Of a stretch of DNA of 11,954 nucleotides, positions 1 through 7,332 are shown one piece after another. The translations under genes were made by a program, and so were the position numbers. Below the pieces are notes generated by a model. It worked only from the letters and a program-made list of their open reading frames with translations. It made no database searches and was not told where the DNA came from. Every line of letters begins with the position of its first letter. The first letter of the stretch is position 1. Source of the DNA: an uncultured Eubacteriales bacterium (lineage in GTDB: Bacteria > Bacillota_A > Clostridia > Oscillospirales > Oscillospiraceae); the NCBI GenBank assembly GCA_949742895.1, contig CATJRT010000164.1, positions 1-11,954 of the forward strand, given 5' to 3'.

Positions 1-194
1 GCGGGGACGCTGTGGTAGCGGTAGCGCAGCAGGCGCTGGAGCTTGGCGTCCCGGTAGAAGCAGTAGCCGCCCATGGTGTTGGAGATGAGGCCGAAGAACG
101 CCTCGCTGCCCAGGTAGTTGATCCAGGGCAGGGACGTGGCGGGGGTGTGGATGACATACTCCCGGGCCTGATCGTCAAAGTGGCCGAATTTCAT
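1..194 (-). CDS. cbp: Cellobiose phosphorylase (GH94), N-terminal 64 codons only
   Basis: The reverse strand from the ATG at 194 reads [18 protein letters not shown], then [32 protein letters not shown] and RYRYHSVP up to the window edge. This is the highly conserved opening of GH94 cellobiose phosphorylases, as I recall it from Clostridium thermocellum Cbp: MKFG-FDD, PWINYLG, LISNT-GGYSFY-DA, RYRYN. Family members are about 810 residues, so more than 90% of the gene lies outside the window and the catalytic Asp cannot be checked. The family reaction is cellobiose + phosphate to glucose 1-phosphate + glucose, in the cytoplasm. An AGAGGG ribosome site lies just upstream of the start on the minus strand. 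The gene is divergent from the cellodextrin phosphorylase and has its own promoter and LacI-type operator. Substrate could differ within GH94, but this N-terminus is characteristic of the cellobiose enzyme. Confidence 0.88.
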   Translation of the reverse strand, partial: MKFGHFDDQAREYVIHTPATSLPWINYLGSEAFFGLISNTMGGYCFYRDAKLQRLLRYRYHSVP

Positions 195-272
195 GGTGAT
201 CCCTCTTTTCCGCCCCTGCGGGGCAATGGATTTGGTGGAGATGGAAACGGTCCTCCCATCTGAGCACGCATT

Positions 273-285
273 ATTAAACGTTTAC
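273..285 (-). promoter_or_regulatory. Putative LacI-family operator, cellobiose phosphorylase promoter
   Basis: The minus strand reads GTAAACGTTTAAT, containing the perfect 10-base palindrome TAAACGTTTA (275-284) centred on CG, the usual centre of LacI-family operators. It matches the two other sites in the window (GAATACGTTTAAC at 458, GAATACGTTTAAT at 10095) in its promoter-distal half. It starts 15 bases after the -10 box, against 9 bases for the other two. Confidence 0.7.
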
Positions 286-300
286 CTTATTTTGCTCGTC

Positions 301-329
301 ATTATAGCCTCATTTGCGTTGAAAATCAA
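301..329 (-). promoter_or_regulatory. Sigma-A-type promoter of the cellobiose phosphorylase gene
   Basis: On the minus strand a TTGATT -35 (329-324) and a perfect TATAAT -10 (306-301) are separated by 17 bases. It points at the GH94 gene starting at 194, leaving a 5' leader of about 100 bases that contains a LacI-type operator. Inferred from sequence only. Confidence 0.75.
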
Positions 330-419
330 GAGCGGATTCCTGTCCAGCGCATTATTTTTCGGTATTGCCTAAAACCTTCCGTTGATTTTCATAGAAAATA
401 GCCAAAAATAAAAACGCTA

Positions 420-448
420 TTGACAAATCTGTTAATGGGAGCTATGAT
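420..448 (+). promoter_or_regulatory. Sigma-A-type promoter of the cellodextrin phosphorylase operon
   Basis: A perfect TTGACA (420-425), 17-base spacer and TATGAT (443-448) form a near-consensus promoter. The operator at 458-470 begins 9 bases after the -10 box, so a bound repressor would cover the start site. The promoter probably serves everything through the GH42 gene, as no convincing terminator or other promoter was seen before 10057. Confidence 0.85.
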
Positions 449-457
449 AGCAGGTAA

Positions 458-470
458 GAATACGTTTAAC
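458..470 (+). promoter_or_regulatory. Putative LacI-family operator, cellodextrin phosphorylase promoter
   Basis: GAATACGTTTAAC is an imperfect palindrome centred on CG. Its first 12 bases are identical to the site at 10095, and it sits at the same distance from its -10 box. It is most simply the binding site of the LacI-family regulator encoded at 10137-11147. Confidence 0.75.
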
Positions 471-493
471 TTAATCAAGCTGGATCAATGGAT

Positions 494-499
494 GGAGGG
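494..499 (+). promoter_or_regulatory. Ribosome binding site that sets the cellodextrin phosphorylase start
   Basis: GGAGGG lies 6 bases before the ATG at 506. Two in-frame ATGs at 488 and 500 precede or abut it and cannot use it, so 506 (protein beginning MYFSVEQ) is preferred over the longer start at 488. Confidence 0.8.
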
Positions 500-505
500 A
501 TGAAC

Positions 506-3412
506 ATGTATTTTTCTGTGGAACAGGCGCGCACTCAGCGGCTGACCGCCAAGGAGCTGCTGCTCCAGCGGTTCTCCGGGGAGATCGGAAAAAATGTGGC
601 GGACGCTGTGTTTTTCTCCGCCCGCCGGGATCGGGTGCTGGGCTTTGCGGGGCTGCCCTATGAGGCCCCGGTGTGCGCCCACCTGTTAAACCGGCCCGCT
701 GTGGCTGCCTGGCTGGACCGTTTTCCCGGCAGCCAGCTGTTTCTGCTGGAGGGGGAAATGCCCCGCTTCCTGACGGAGGACGGTGAACAGGAGCTGCCCC
801 GCCCAGTGGCGGAGGAGGTCATGACCGTGTACCGCCGGGTGCTGGCCGCCCCCGGGCAACTCAATGAAAAGGGCGAGCTGCTGCTGGATCTGAAAACCTA
901 TCCGGTGGGCCCCCACTACCCGGTGAACCTGCTGCTGGGGGACCAGGCGGGCTACCCTTACCCCCTGTGCACCACCCCCAAAAGTGCCTTGGACGCTCTG
1001 GGGCGGGGCTCCTTCCGGGCCACGGGCGGACAGCAGGTGCTGGCTACCCGGTGTGTGCTGGCCCTGGAGGAGAACGGCGAACCCGCCAACCGGCAGTTCT
1101 ACCTGGTGGAGGATGGGAAGCAGATCTTCTACTCCGCCGATGTGGAACACAACGTGGCCTCTGCTTTCTGCCTTCACTCCCAGAACCGCACCGTCATTAC
1201 ATACGAAACGGAGTGCGGCCTGACCATCCGGCGCACCATCTTCCTTCTGCCCCAGGAGGACGGCATGCCGACCGCTGTGGAGGCCCAGAGGGTGGAGATT
1301 GAAAACCACTCGGGCCGGAACCGGGTGTTGAAGATCGTCATGACCGGCGTGTTCGGCATCGCCGTGCCCACCGGCATCGCCAACGATGTGGTCTACTGCA
1401 ATGTGGTGGCGGAGAGCGAGGTCTGGTACAAGGATGGAAGCCCCGCCGCTCTCACCCTCCACCACAAGCCCAAGGAGTGCCGGGGGGAGAAACGCTTCGC
1501 CGCCCTGCTGTGCGGCGGAGAGGGGCTGGACGAGTTCTGCACCAGCCAGCCGGACCTCGTGGGCAGCGGTACCCTGAACCGCCCGGAGCTGGTGGGCCGC
1601 CTACCCAGCCAGTACAGCCGGAAAATGGCACCCTTCTTCGCCATGGGCAAGTCCTTCTCCGTGAGAGCCGGCGGGACGGCGGTGGTGGATGAGCTGGTGG
1701 GTATGTTGGAGACGGAGGAGGATGTGGAGCAGCCCTTTGACGTCTCCCTCCATGCCCTGCTGGAGAAGTACAGAGACCCCGCCGCCCTGACGGAAACCTT
1801 TCAAAAGGTGGTGGATTTCTGGGATCGCTACCCCGCCTATCTCCAGCCCTGGACGGGGGACGCCCGGTTCGATGCCTACGTGGGCCACAACCTGCCCTTC
1901 CAGGTGCTCTACCAGACCTATGTGTCCCGGGCCTTCGCCTGGACCCAGAAATCCTACCGGGAGATGGGCTTCCGGGAGATCCAGGACATCTACGCCTCCA
2001 TGTACTACCTCAGTGCCATGGGAAAAAACGAGCTGGTGAAGGACCTGCTCTCCAACTGGGTCCGGCAGGTGTGGCGTATGGGCTACGCCTACCACGACTT
2101 CACCTTCCGGGGCAAGGAGCCCGGCGACTGCTCCGACGACCAGCTCTGGCTGATCCAGGCGGTGTACCGCTATGTGAAGCTCACCGGGGACCGGGACTTC
2201 CTGCTCAACGAATACCCCATCGCCGGGGAGGAGGACGCCAAGCGGCCCCTCTGGGACACCATCATGGCCATCCTCATCTACAGCGGGCGCATCTCAGTGG
2301 GCATCTATGGACTGCCCCTGCTGGACAAGGCGGACTGGAACGACACCCTCCGTCTGGACCCCGAGGTGATGAAGGGACCGGAAAAGGAGCACCGTTACCG
2401 GGCGCAGCTGGCGGAGAAGGATCAGCCCTGGGGCGCACCTCTGGACAACACCCTGTGCGAGAGCGTGATGAACGCGTGTCTGCTGAAGATCGCGGCGGAT
2501 CAGGCGGCGGAGTTGGCAGGACTCATCGGCAGGGACGCGGACGGAGCCTTTGCCGCCCGGCTGGCCATCAAGACCAGGGAGATTATGCAGACAAACGCCT
2601 GGAAGGGGGACTATTTCGCCCGGTGCCTCATCAACGATGGGCGGAAGTACACCTATCTGGGCGCGGGAGGCGACGGCCTTTCCCTGGACCCGGAGATCGA
2701 CGGCAGCTACTACCTCAACTCCTACAGCTGGCCCATCCTGGCGGGGGTGGCCACCGAGGAGCAGATCGGCACCATGCTGGACGTGGTGGAGAGGTACCTC
2801 AAAACCGAGGCGGGGCTGAAGCTGTGTACCCTGGTGAATTACGACCTGCTGGGCGTGCCCACGGGGACGGCCCTCTACTTCCCCGGCGACCGGGAGAACG
2901 GCGGCGTGTTCAAGCACGCGGCCATGATGGCCACCGTGGCCTCCCTGAAGGCGGCCAAGACGGTGAAGGACGAGGCTCTGGCCCGGCGGCTGGCCGGCCT
3001 GGCTTTCTTCATGATCCGCCGCACCGTGCCTTACGCCGCCATGGACGATCCCTATGTGCTCAAGGGCAATCCTCGCTTCTGTACCCAGTACAACAACAGC
3101 GAGACGGGGGAGAACATCGGCCCCATGCTGTCCGGCACGGCCTCTTGGCTGACCCTGGCGGTGTACGAGTTCCTGGGCCTGGAGGCGGGGGCGGAGGAGC
3201 TCTCCTTCTCCCCAATCCTTCCCGACGGGCTGGATCGGCTGGACTATACGGTCCGGCTGGGGGACACCACGCTCCAGGTGGAGATCACAGGGGAGGGCGG
3301 CCGCTTCCGGGCGGGAACGGGCACCACGTTCCTGCTGGACGGCGCGCCGGTATCCGCCGCCGTTCCCAGGCCGGGGGATGGAAAGTCCCACATCCTGTCC
3401 ATCCGGCTGTGA
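506..3412 (+). CDS. cdp: Cellodextrin phosphorylase (GH94)
   Basis: A 968-residue cytoplasmic enzyme from the preferred start, near the 984 residues I recall for C. thermocellum cellodextrin phosphorylase. The family reaction is cellodextrin(n) + phosphate to glucose 1-phosphate + cellodextrin(n-1). Segments that match that enzyme almost word for word include TTPKSALDALGRGSFR, QVLATR, ANRQFYL-EDGKQIFYSA, NRTVI, FQVLYQTYVSR, GFREIQDIYASMYY and GLPLLDKADWNDTL. The DWND motif (residues about 610-613) carries the family's catalytic acid Asp. GDRENGGVFKHA and TGENIGPMLSGTASWL near the C-terminus belong to the active-site and phosphate region. There is no signal peptide. Layout is an N-terminal beta-sandwich, a linker and an (alpha/alpha)6 barrel, by family knowledge. 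It is the first gene of the rightward operon and opposite the cellobiose phosphorylase, its natural partner for finishing cellobiose. Another beta-glucan oligomer as substrate is possible but less likely. No disrupting lesion seen. Confidence 0.92.
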   Translation: MYFSVEQARTQRLTAKELLLQRFSGEIGKNVADAVFFSARRDRVLGFAGLPYEAPVCAHLLNRPAVAAWLDRFPGSQLFLLEGEMPRFLTEDGEQELPRPVAEEVMTVYRRVLAAPGQLNEKGELLLDLKTYPVGPHYPVNLLLGDQAGYPYPLCTTPKSALDALGRGSFRATGGQQVLATRCVLALEENGEPANRQFYLVEDGKQIFYSADVEHNVASAFCLHSQNRTVITYETECGLTIRRTIFLLPQEDGMPTAVEAQRVEIENHSGRNRVLKIVMTGVFGIAVPTGIANDVVYCNVVAESEVWYKDGSPAALTLHHKPKECRGEKRFAALLCGGEGLDEFCTSQPDLVGSGTLNRPELVGRLPSQYSRKMAPFFAMGKSFSVRAGGTAVVDELVGMLETEEDVEQPFDVSLHALLEKYRDPAALTETFQKVVDFWDRYPAYLQPWTGDARFDAYVGHNLPFQVLYQTYVSRAFAWTQKSYREMGFREIQDIYASMYYLSAMGKNELVKDLLSNWVRQVWRMGYAYHDFTFRGKEPGDCSDDQLWLIQAVYRYVKLTGDRDFLLNEYPIAGEEDAKRPLWDTIMAILIYSGRISVGIYGLPLLDKADWNDTLRLDPEVMKGPEKEHRYRAQLAEKDQPWGAPLDNTLCESVMNACLLKIAADQAAELAGLIGRDADGAFAARLAIKTREIMQTNAWKGDYFARCLINDGRKYTYLGAGGDGLSLDPEIDGSYYLNSYSWPILAGVATEEQIGTMLDVVERYLKTEAGLKLCTLVNYDLLGVPTGTALYFPGDRENGGVFKHAAMMATVASLKAAKTVKDEALARRLAGLAFFMIRRTVPYAAMDDPYVLKGNPRFCTQYNNSETGENIGPMLSGTASWLTLAVYEFLGLEAGAEELSFSPILPDGLDRLDYTVRLGDTTLQVEITGEGGRFRAGTGTTFLLDGAPVSAAVPRPGDGKSHILSIRL

Positions 3413-3490
3413 GCAGGGACCACGAAACCCTTTGTGGGAAAGGAGGCGGCTGCCTGGAAAACAGAACATAGCGGGAGCGAGCCTCCCTTC

Positions 3491-3516
3491 CGCCAGACGC
3501 CGCACGGCGTCTGGCG
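3491..3516 (+). repeat. Perfect 11-bp inverted repeat (hairpin), permease upstream gap
   Basis: Arms 3491-3501 and 3506-3516 (CGCCAGACGCC / GGCGTCTGGCG) pair perfectly around a GCAC loop. No T-run follows, so it is not a standard intrinsic terminator. It lies between the phosphorylase stop and the permease start and may stabilise or block processing of the long transcript. It abuts a second palindrome. Confidence 0.85.
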
Positions 3517-3536
3517 TCCGGCCCCGGGGCCGGACG
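3515..3536 (+). repeat. Perfect 22-base GC-only-core palindrome, second hairpin
   Basis: Arms 3515-3525 and 3526-3536 are exact reverse complements (CGTCCGGCCCC / GGGGCCGGACG). It overlaps the end of the previous hairpin by two bases, so the two stems compete only at the base. It is followed by ATTGAACTC, with no U-tract. It lies 24 bases before the permease ribosome site. Confidence 0.85.
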
Positions 3537-3559
3537 ATTGAACTCTACCGAAAAGAAAT

Positions 3560-3565
3560 GGAGGG
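3560..3565 (+). promoter_or_regulatory. Ribosome binding site that sets the first permease start
   Basis: GGAGGG lies 6 bases before the ATG at 3572. The in-frame ATG at 3566 directly abuts it and is unusable. The surrounding 17 bases (3558-3574) match those at the cellodextrin phosphorylase start (492-508) with one mismatch. Confidence 0.8.
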
Positions 3566-3571
3566 ATGTAC

Positions 3572-5056
3572 ATGACCCAAGCAACCATGCGCGCCACGCC
3601 CGCAGCACGGCGTGAGGAGCGCACACCCGGCAGCGTGATCTACATCGTGCACCGGGTGGCCATTCTCTTGGCCTGTGCCGCCATCTTCTACCCGGGCTTC
3701 AACCCGGGGCGGATCACCACGGCCATCAGCCGCAACGTGTCCCTGTTCACGGCCAGCATCTCCTATCAGTCCCTGGTCAACGATCTGGCCCGCCCCCTGG
3801 CCCGGGGCTGGGTGCAGTCCTCCACCTTTGTGCTTCTGATGATCGCCAGCATCATCCTGATCGTCGGCATCGTACTGTGCGCCATCGGCGGCTGTATGTC
3901 CGTGGGCAATCACCGGATGCAGTGCGGGGCCTGCTGTTCCCACTGCTCGGCTCCCTGGTGATGATCGGCGGGCTGGGCGGCATCTATGCGGCCTACTGCC
4001 AGATTGTGGCCGCCGCCAACAACCGTGTGCCCGCCAACTTTGCCATGGGATTCGTCCTCTATGCGGTATTGGCCGCCGTCATCCTGATCACCGGCATTGC
4101 CATTAAAGTGATGGACGGCAAAAAGACGGTCACCCTGGAGCCCAAGATGGGCATGGACGTATCCCATAAGCTGTTCCTCATGTTCCTGCCCGTTCTGGCC
4201 CTGGCCTTCGTGTTCTCCTACCTGCCCCTGTGGGGCTGGCGCTACGCCTTCTTTGACTATAAGGCGGGCGGCGAGCTCACCATGGAAAACTTCGTGGGCT
4301 TCAAATGGTTCACCTACCTCTTTGAGAGTGCGGCCACCCGTGCCGACATCTTCCGGGTCATCAAGAACACCCTGGGACTCAGCGCCATCGGCATCGCCAC
4401 AAGCTGGCTCCCCATGGCTTTCGCCATCTTTCTGACTCAGGTGCCCAGCAAGCGGTTCCGCCGCTTCGTGCAGACCTTCACCACCGTGCCCAATTTCCTG
4501 GGCTGGGTCATCATCTACGCCGTGGCCCTGGCTATCTTCTCCACCGACGGCTTTGTCAATAATTTCCTGAACAACATCCTCCATGTAGCCGCCACCGCCG
4601 ATACCAACTACCTGATGGATTCCAGCCATATGTGGCTGAAAATGTGGCTGTGGGGCACCTGGAAGGGCCTGGGCTGGAGCGCCATCATCTACATCTCGTC
4701 CATCACCGGCATCGACCCCGTGCTGTATGAGGCGGCCACGATGGACGGCGCGGGCCGGTTCCAAAAGATGTGGAACGTCACCGTGCCCCAGCTGCTGCCC
4801 ACCTTCTTTGTCATGCTGCTGATGAGCATCGCCAACATCCTGTCCAAACGGCATGGAGCAGTACCTGGTGTTTTCCAACGCGGTCAACGCCCAGTCTTTG
4901 GAGGTGCTGGACCTGTACGTCTACAACCTGGGTATCGTCAACGGCCAGATCCCCATCTCCACCATGGTGGGTATGTGCAAGTCCATCATCAGCGTGGCCC
5001 TGCTGTTTATCGCCAACACGGCCTCCAAGAAGCTGCGCGGCGAGAGCATCGTTTAA
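3572..5056 (+). pseudogene. ABC sugar permease 1 (CUT1/LplB-like), broken by two frameshifts
   Basis: Reading through two single-base errors gives a 494-residue membrane protein. Residues about 200-494 are a binding-protein-dependent sugar permease: first helix LFLMFLPVLALAFVFSYLPL, the EAA-loop YEAATMDGAG (about 386-395) followed by VPQLLP, and the family tail NGMEQYLVFSNA and LDLYVYNLGI. The EAA loop is where the ATPase docks. Residues 1-199 are an unusual extension with about four membrane segments (21-43, 84-107, 119-143, 157-178). The first lesion is in the G-run 3926-3929 (one G missing); unrepaired, the frame stops at 3961. The second is at 4846-4848 (AAA where AA restores ILSNGMEQ). 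As written, neither fragment would be a working permease. No ATPase gene is present, which is common for this family, which often shares one encoded elsewhere. The stop is 14 bases before the next gene's ATG. Confidence 0.85.
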
Positions 5057-5070
5057 GGAGGGCGGTATCA

Positions 5071-5664
5071 ATGGCAAAAAAGAAAGCATCCGGCGGTATG
5101 AAATACCGTGCCACGCCGGGAAGCGTGGCCTTCACCATCATCACCGTGGCGTTGTTCACCATCTTTACCGTCATCTGCATCTTCGCGTTCTATTACCTGT
5201 TTATCAACACCATTTCCGATAACGCCCTGGTGGGCGCGGATATGATCACCCTGCTTCCCAAGGGCATCCACTTCAACAACTACCTGGCCCTGCGGGGGGT
5301 GCAGGATTTCGGCAACTCGGTGCTCATCACCGTCAGCCGCACCATCCTGGCCACCTCCCTCATGGTGCTGTGTTCCGCCTTCGCCGGCTATCTCACCACC
5401 AAGCGGGAAATGTGGAAGCGCAGCTTTTGGTACCGGGCACTGGTCATCACCATGTATTTCAACGCGGGCACCATCCCCTGGTACTTGAATATGCTGGGCC
5501 TGGGCCTGACGGACAACTATCTGGGCTATATCATCCCCGCCATCGTGGCCCCTTACAATATCATCCTGGTCAAGACCTACGTTGAGTCCATCCCCGCCTC
5601 TCTGGAGGAGAGTGCCACCATCGATGGCGCGGGGACGCTCCAGGTGTTTACTAAAATCATCTGG
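5071..5664 (+). pseudogene. ABC sugar permease 2 (CUT1/YtcP-like), truncated and fused to the next gene
   Basis: The ATG at 5071 follows AAGGAGG (5055-5061) that overlaps the previous stop codon, indicating tight operon coupling. The protein opens with a basic tail and RATPGSV, then a membrane helix (about residues 19-43), a loop with TLLPKGIHFNNY, and further helices (NSVLITVSRTILATSLMVL, AGYLTTKREM, MYFNAGTIPWYLNMLGLGL, YIIPAIVAPYNIILVKTY). The EAA loop LEESATIDGAG (178-188) is present, but after KIIW (residue 198) the expected helices and roughly 100 C-terminal residues are missing. The reading frame instead continues directly into solute-binding-protein sequence without a stop. In the family this subunit pairs with permease 1 to form the channel; this copy lacks the helices after the EAA loop and is unlikely to work. 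The exact junction is estimated at 5662-5670. Confidence 0.87.
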
Positions 5665-7239
5665 TCCGGCGCCCAGACCGGCTGGTGTGCCACCATGTTC
5701 AAGGATCTGTTCAACGTGGAGCTGAACATCATCCCCGACACCGACGGTGCCTACCAGACCCGGATGGAAAAGGGCGACCTGGGTGACATCGTGATCTGGG
5801 GCAACAACGGTGAGCAGTACCTCAACGCCGTCAAAGCCGGCCTCCTGTTCGACTGGGAGGAGGACCTGCTGGACAACTACGGCCAGTACATTAAGGAGAC
5901 CTTCCCCGAGGCACTGGAGGCCAACCGGGAGATCAGCGGCGACGGTCATGTCTACGGCACCGGCTACGCGCTGGCTGACCGTCCAGACCAGCACGACGCC
6001 TTTATCTATGACTGGGGCATCCGCTGGGATCTGTACAAGGAGCTGGGCTACCCCGAGGTGAAGGATCTGGACGATATGGTGGAGCTACTGGGCAAGATGA
6101 AAGAGATCTGCCCCACCGGCGATGACGGCAAGAACACCTACGGCATGAGCATCTGGTCCGCCTGGGACGGCAACATGGCCATGTACGCCAAGGCCCTGGC
6201 CTCCGCCTACTACGGCTATGACGAGCTGGGCTACGGCCTCTACAACTCCCAGAACGGCGAGTTCTACGACTGCCTGGATCCCAACGGCCCCTATGTGGAG
6301 GCCCTGCGTTTCTTCAATAAGCTGTACCAGAAGGGCCTGCTGGATCCCGACTCCATGACCCAGACCTACGAGAACATGATGGCCAAGACCACCAACGGCA
6401 ACGTGTTCTTCTCCATCTTCGACTACGCGGGCAGCCAGCTGTTCAACACCGAAAAGCACGTTTCCGAAAACAAGTTCATGTGCCCCCTGGTGCCCTCCGA
6501 CGCGAGTGTGCCGGCATGGGGTCTGAGCGAAGGCGGCAATGACCGCATCTGGTCCATCGGCGCCAACACCCTGTACCCCGAGAAGTGTATGCAGATCATC
6601 AACTGGCTCCACACCCCCGAGGGGGCCATGACCATCTGGTATGGCATCAAGGGCCTGATGTGGGACTATGACGCCAACGGCGGCACTGTCTTTACCGACT
6701 TGGGCCGGACCTGCTACTTCGCCCCCACCACCGACCTGGCGGGCACCCAGTGGACCAGCCCCTACTCCGGCGAGAGCTACACCCTGGACGGCACCTTCAA
6801 TGACGGCAAGCTCCAGGCCAACAACATCACCTGGGGCTTCGGCGCGGAGAACCCCGATTCCGCCGCCGGCGAGTGCTTCCACTACTCCACATGGCAGAGC
6901 TTCCTGGGTGAGCCCCAGAACGACACTGAGAAGGACTGGCGTGAGCGCGTGGACGCCGACGGCATCCAGGCTTACATGAACACCACCAATTACACCGTGG
7001 TGCCCGTCGTGTCCACCTACCATGAGCCCGAGCGCGACGCCGAGCTGGAGCTGAAGTGGAACCAGGTCAAGACCACCGTGGTCAACGGCTCCTGGAACGC
7101 CATGTACGCCAAGAGCGATGCGGAGTTCGACTCCATCGTCTCCCAGATGAAGAAGGACGCGGACAGCTACGGCTATGAGGACTGTGTGTCCTGGTGCCGT
7201 GAGCGGGCCGCCGAGAAGTTCGCCATGCAGGACAAGTAA
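5665..7239 (+). pseudogene. Extracellular sugar-binding protein of the ABC importer, missing its N-terminus
   Basis: About 524 residues, in frame with permease 2, match family-1 solute-binding proteins of the LplA/YtcQ kind: SGAQTGW, KDLFNVELNIIPDTDGAYQT, GDLGDIVIWGNNGEQYLNAV, IYDWGIRWDLYKELGYPEVK, and a long C-terminal lobe ending EKFAMQDK. Normally such proteins are lipoproteins of about 540-580 residues with a signal peptide and lipobox Cys. Here the signal peptide, lipobox and roughly the first 50 residues are absent, as are a start codon with ribosome site and the normal gap after permease 2. No ATG with a good ribosome site was found just after the junction. The protein therefore could not be exported on its own. 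The pattern indicates a deletion of perhaps 500-600 bases spanning the permease 3' end and the binding protein 5' end, or an assembly join. Ligand is probably an oligosaccharide, judged from its neighbours. Confidence 0.85.
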
Positions 7240-7277
7240 CCAACAAATATCCTCCTCACCGTTTCGCAGACGACAGC

Positions 7278-7314
7278 GGGTTCCGGACCGCCCCAAAAGG
7301 GCGGTCCGGAACCC
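7278..7314 (+). repeat. 16-bp perfect hairpin between the binding protein and yesL-like gene
   Basis: Arms 7278-7293 and 7299-7314 pair without a mismatch around CAAAA. The following bases are CCACAGAAAGGAG, so no U-tract is present and the next ribosome site is immediately downstream. A stable stem right after a binding-protein gene fits a 3' mRNA stabiliser that raises binding-protein levels over downstream genes; this role is inferred from known cases such as malE. Confidence 0.85.
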
Positions 7315-7332
7315 CACAGAAAGGAGCGCCCT

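Larger units (their letters stand above)
195..505. other. Divergent control region between the two GH94 genes
   Basis: This 311-base gap holds no credible gene. It is much more AT-rich than its flanks (about 270-480) and contains a leftward promoter with operator for the cellobiose phosphorylase and a rightward promoter with operator for the cellodextrin phosphorylase. The approximate transcription starts are near 294 (minus) and 455 (plus), so the transcripts diverge without overlapping. Nothing else was recognised in it. Confidence 0.85.

Noticed and set aside
242..258. CcpA cre-like site (TGGAAACGGTCC) in the cellobiose phosphorylase leader
   Set aside because: Only the left half fits the cre consensus; the right half lacks the terminal CA. 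Too weak to call.
3436..3470. Strong ribosome-site-like AAAGGAGG at about 3440 hinting at a small gene
   Set aside because: No ATG, GTG or TTG start at a usable distance with a reading frame of any length before a stop.
2071..3471. Long overlapping plus-strand frame inside the cellodextrin phosphorylase
   Set aside because: It is rich in Gly, Arg, Pro and Ala with no recognisable domain, and the other frame is a clear GH94 enzyme. A GC-rich shadow.
3491..3536. Intrinsic terminator after the cellodextrin phosphorylase
   Set aside because: The stems are strong, but no run of T follows; the next bases are ATTGAACTC. Readthrough into the transporter genes is more likely.
3920..3932. Programmed ribosomal frameshift in permease 1
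   Set aside because: No known slippery heptamer with a suitable downstream structure was recognised at the site, and two other single-base homopolymer errors nearby make mutation or sequencing error simpler.
3877..7239. A single open frame of 1120 codons that looks like a giant permease-permease-binding-protein fusion
   Set aside because: It arises because the second frameshift in permease 1 keeps reading out of frame (4849-5070) into permease 2. The true permease 1 tail is in another frame and ends at 5056, with a clear ribosome site and ATG for permease 2.
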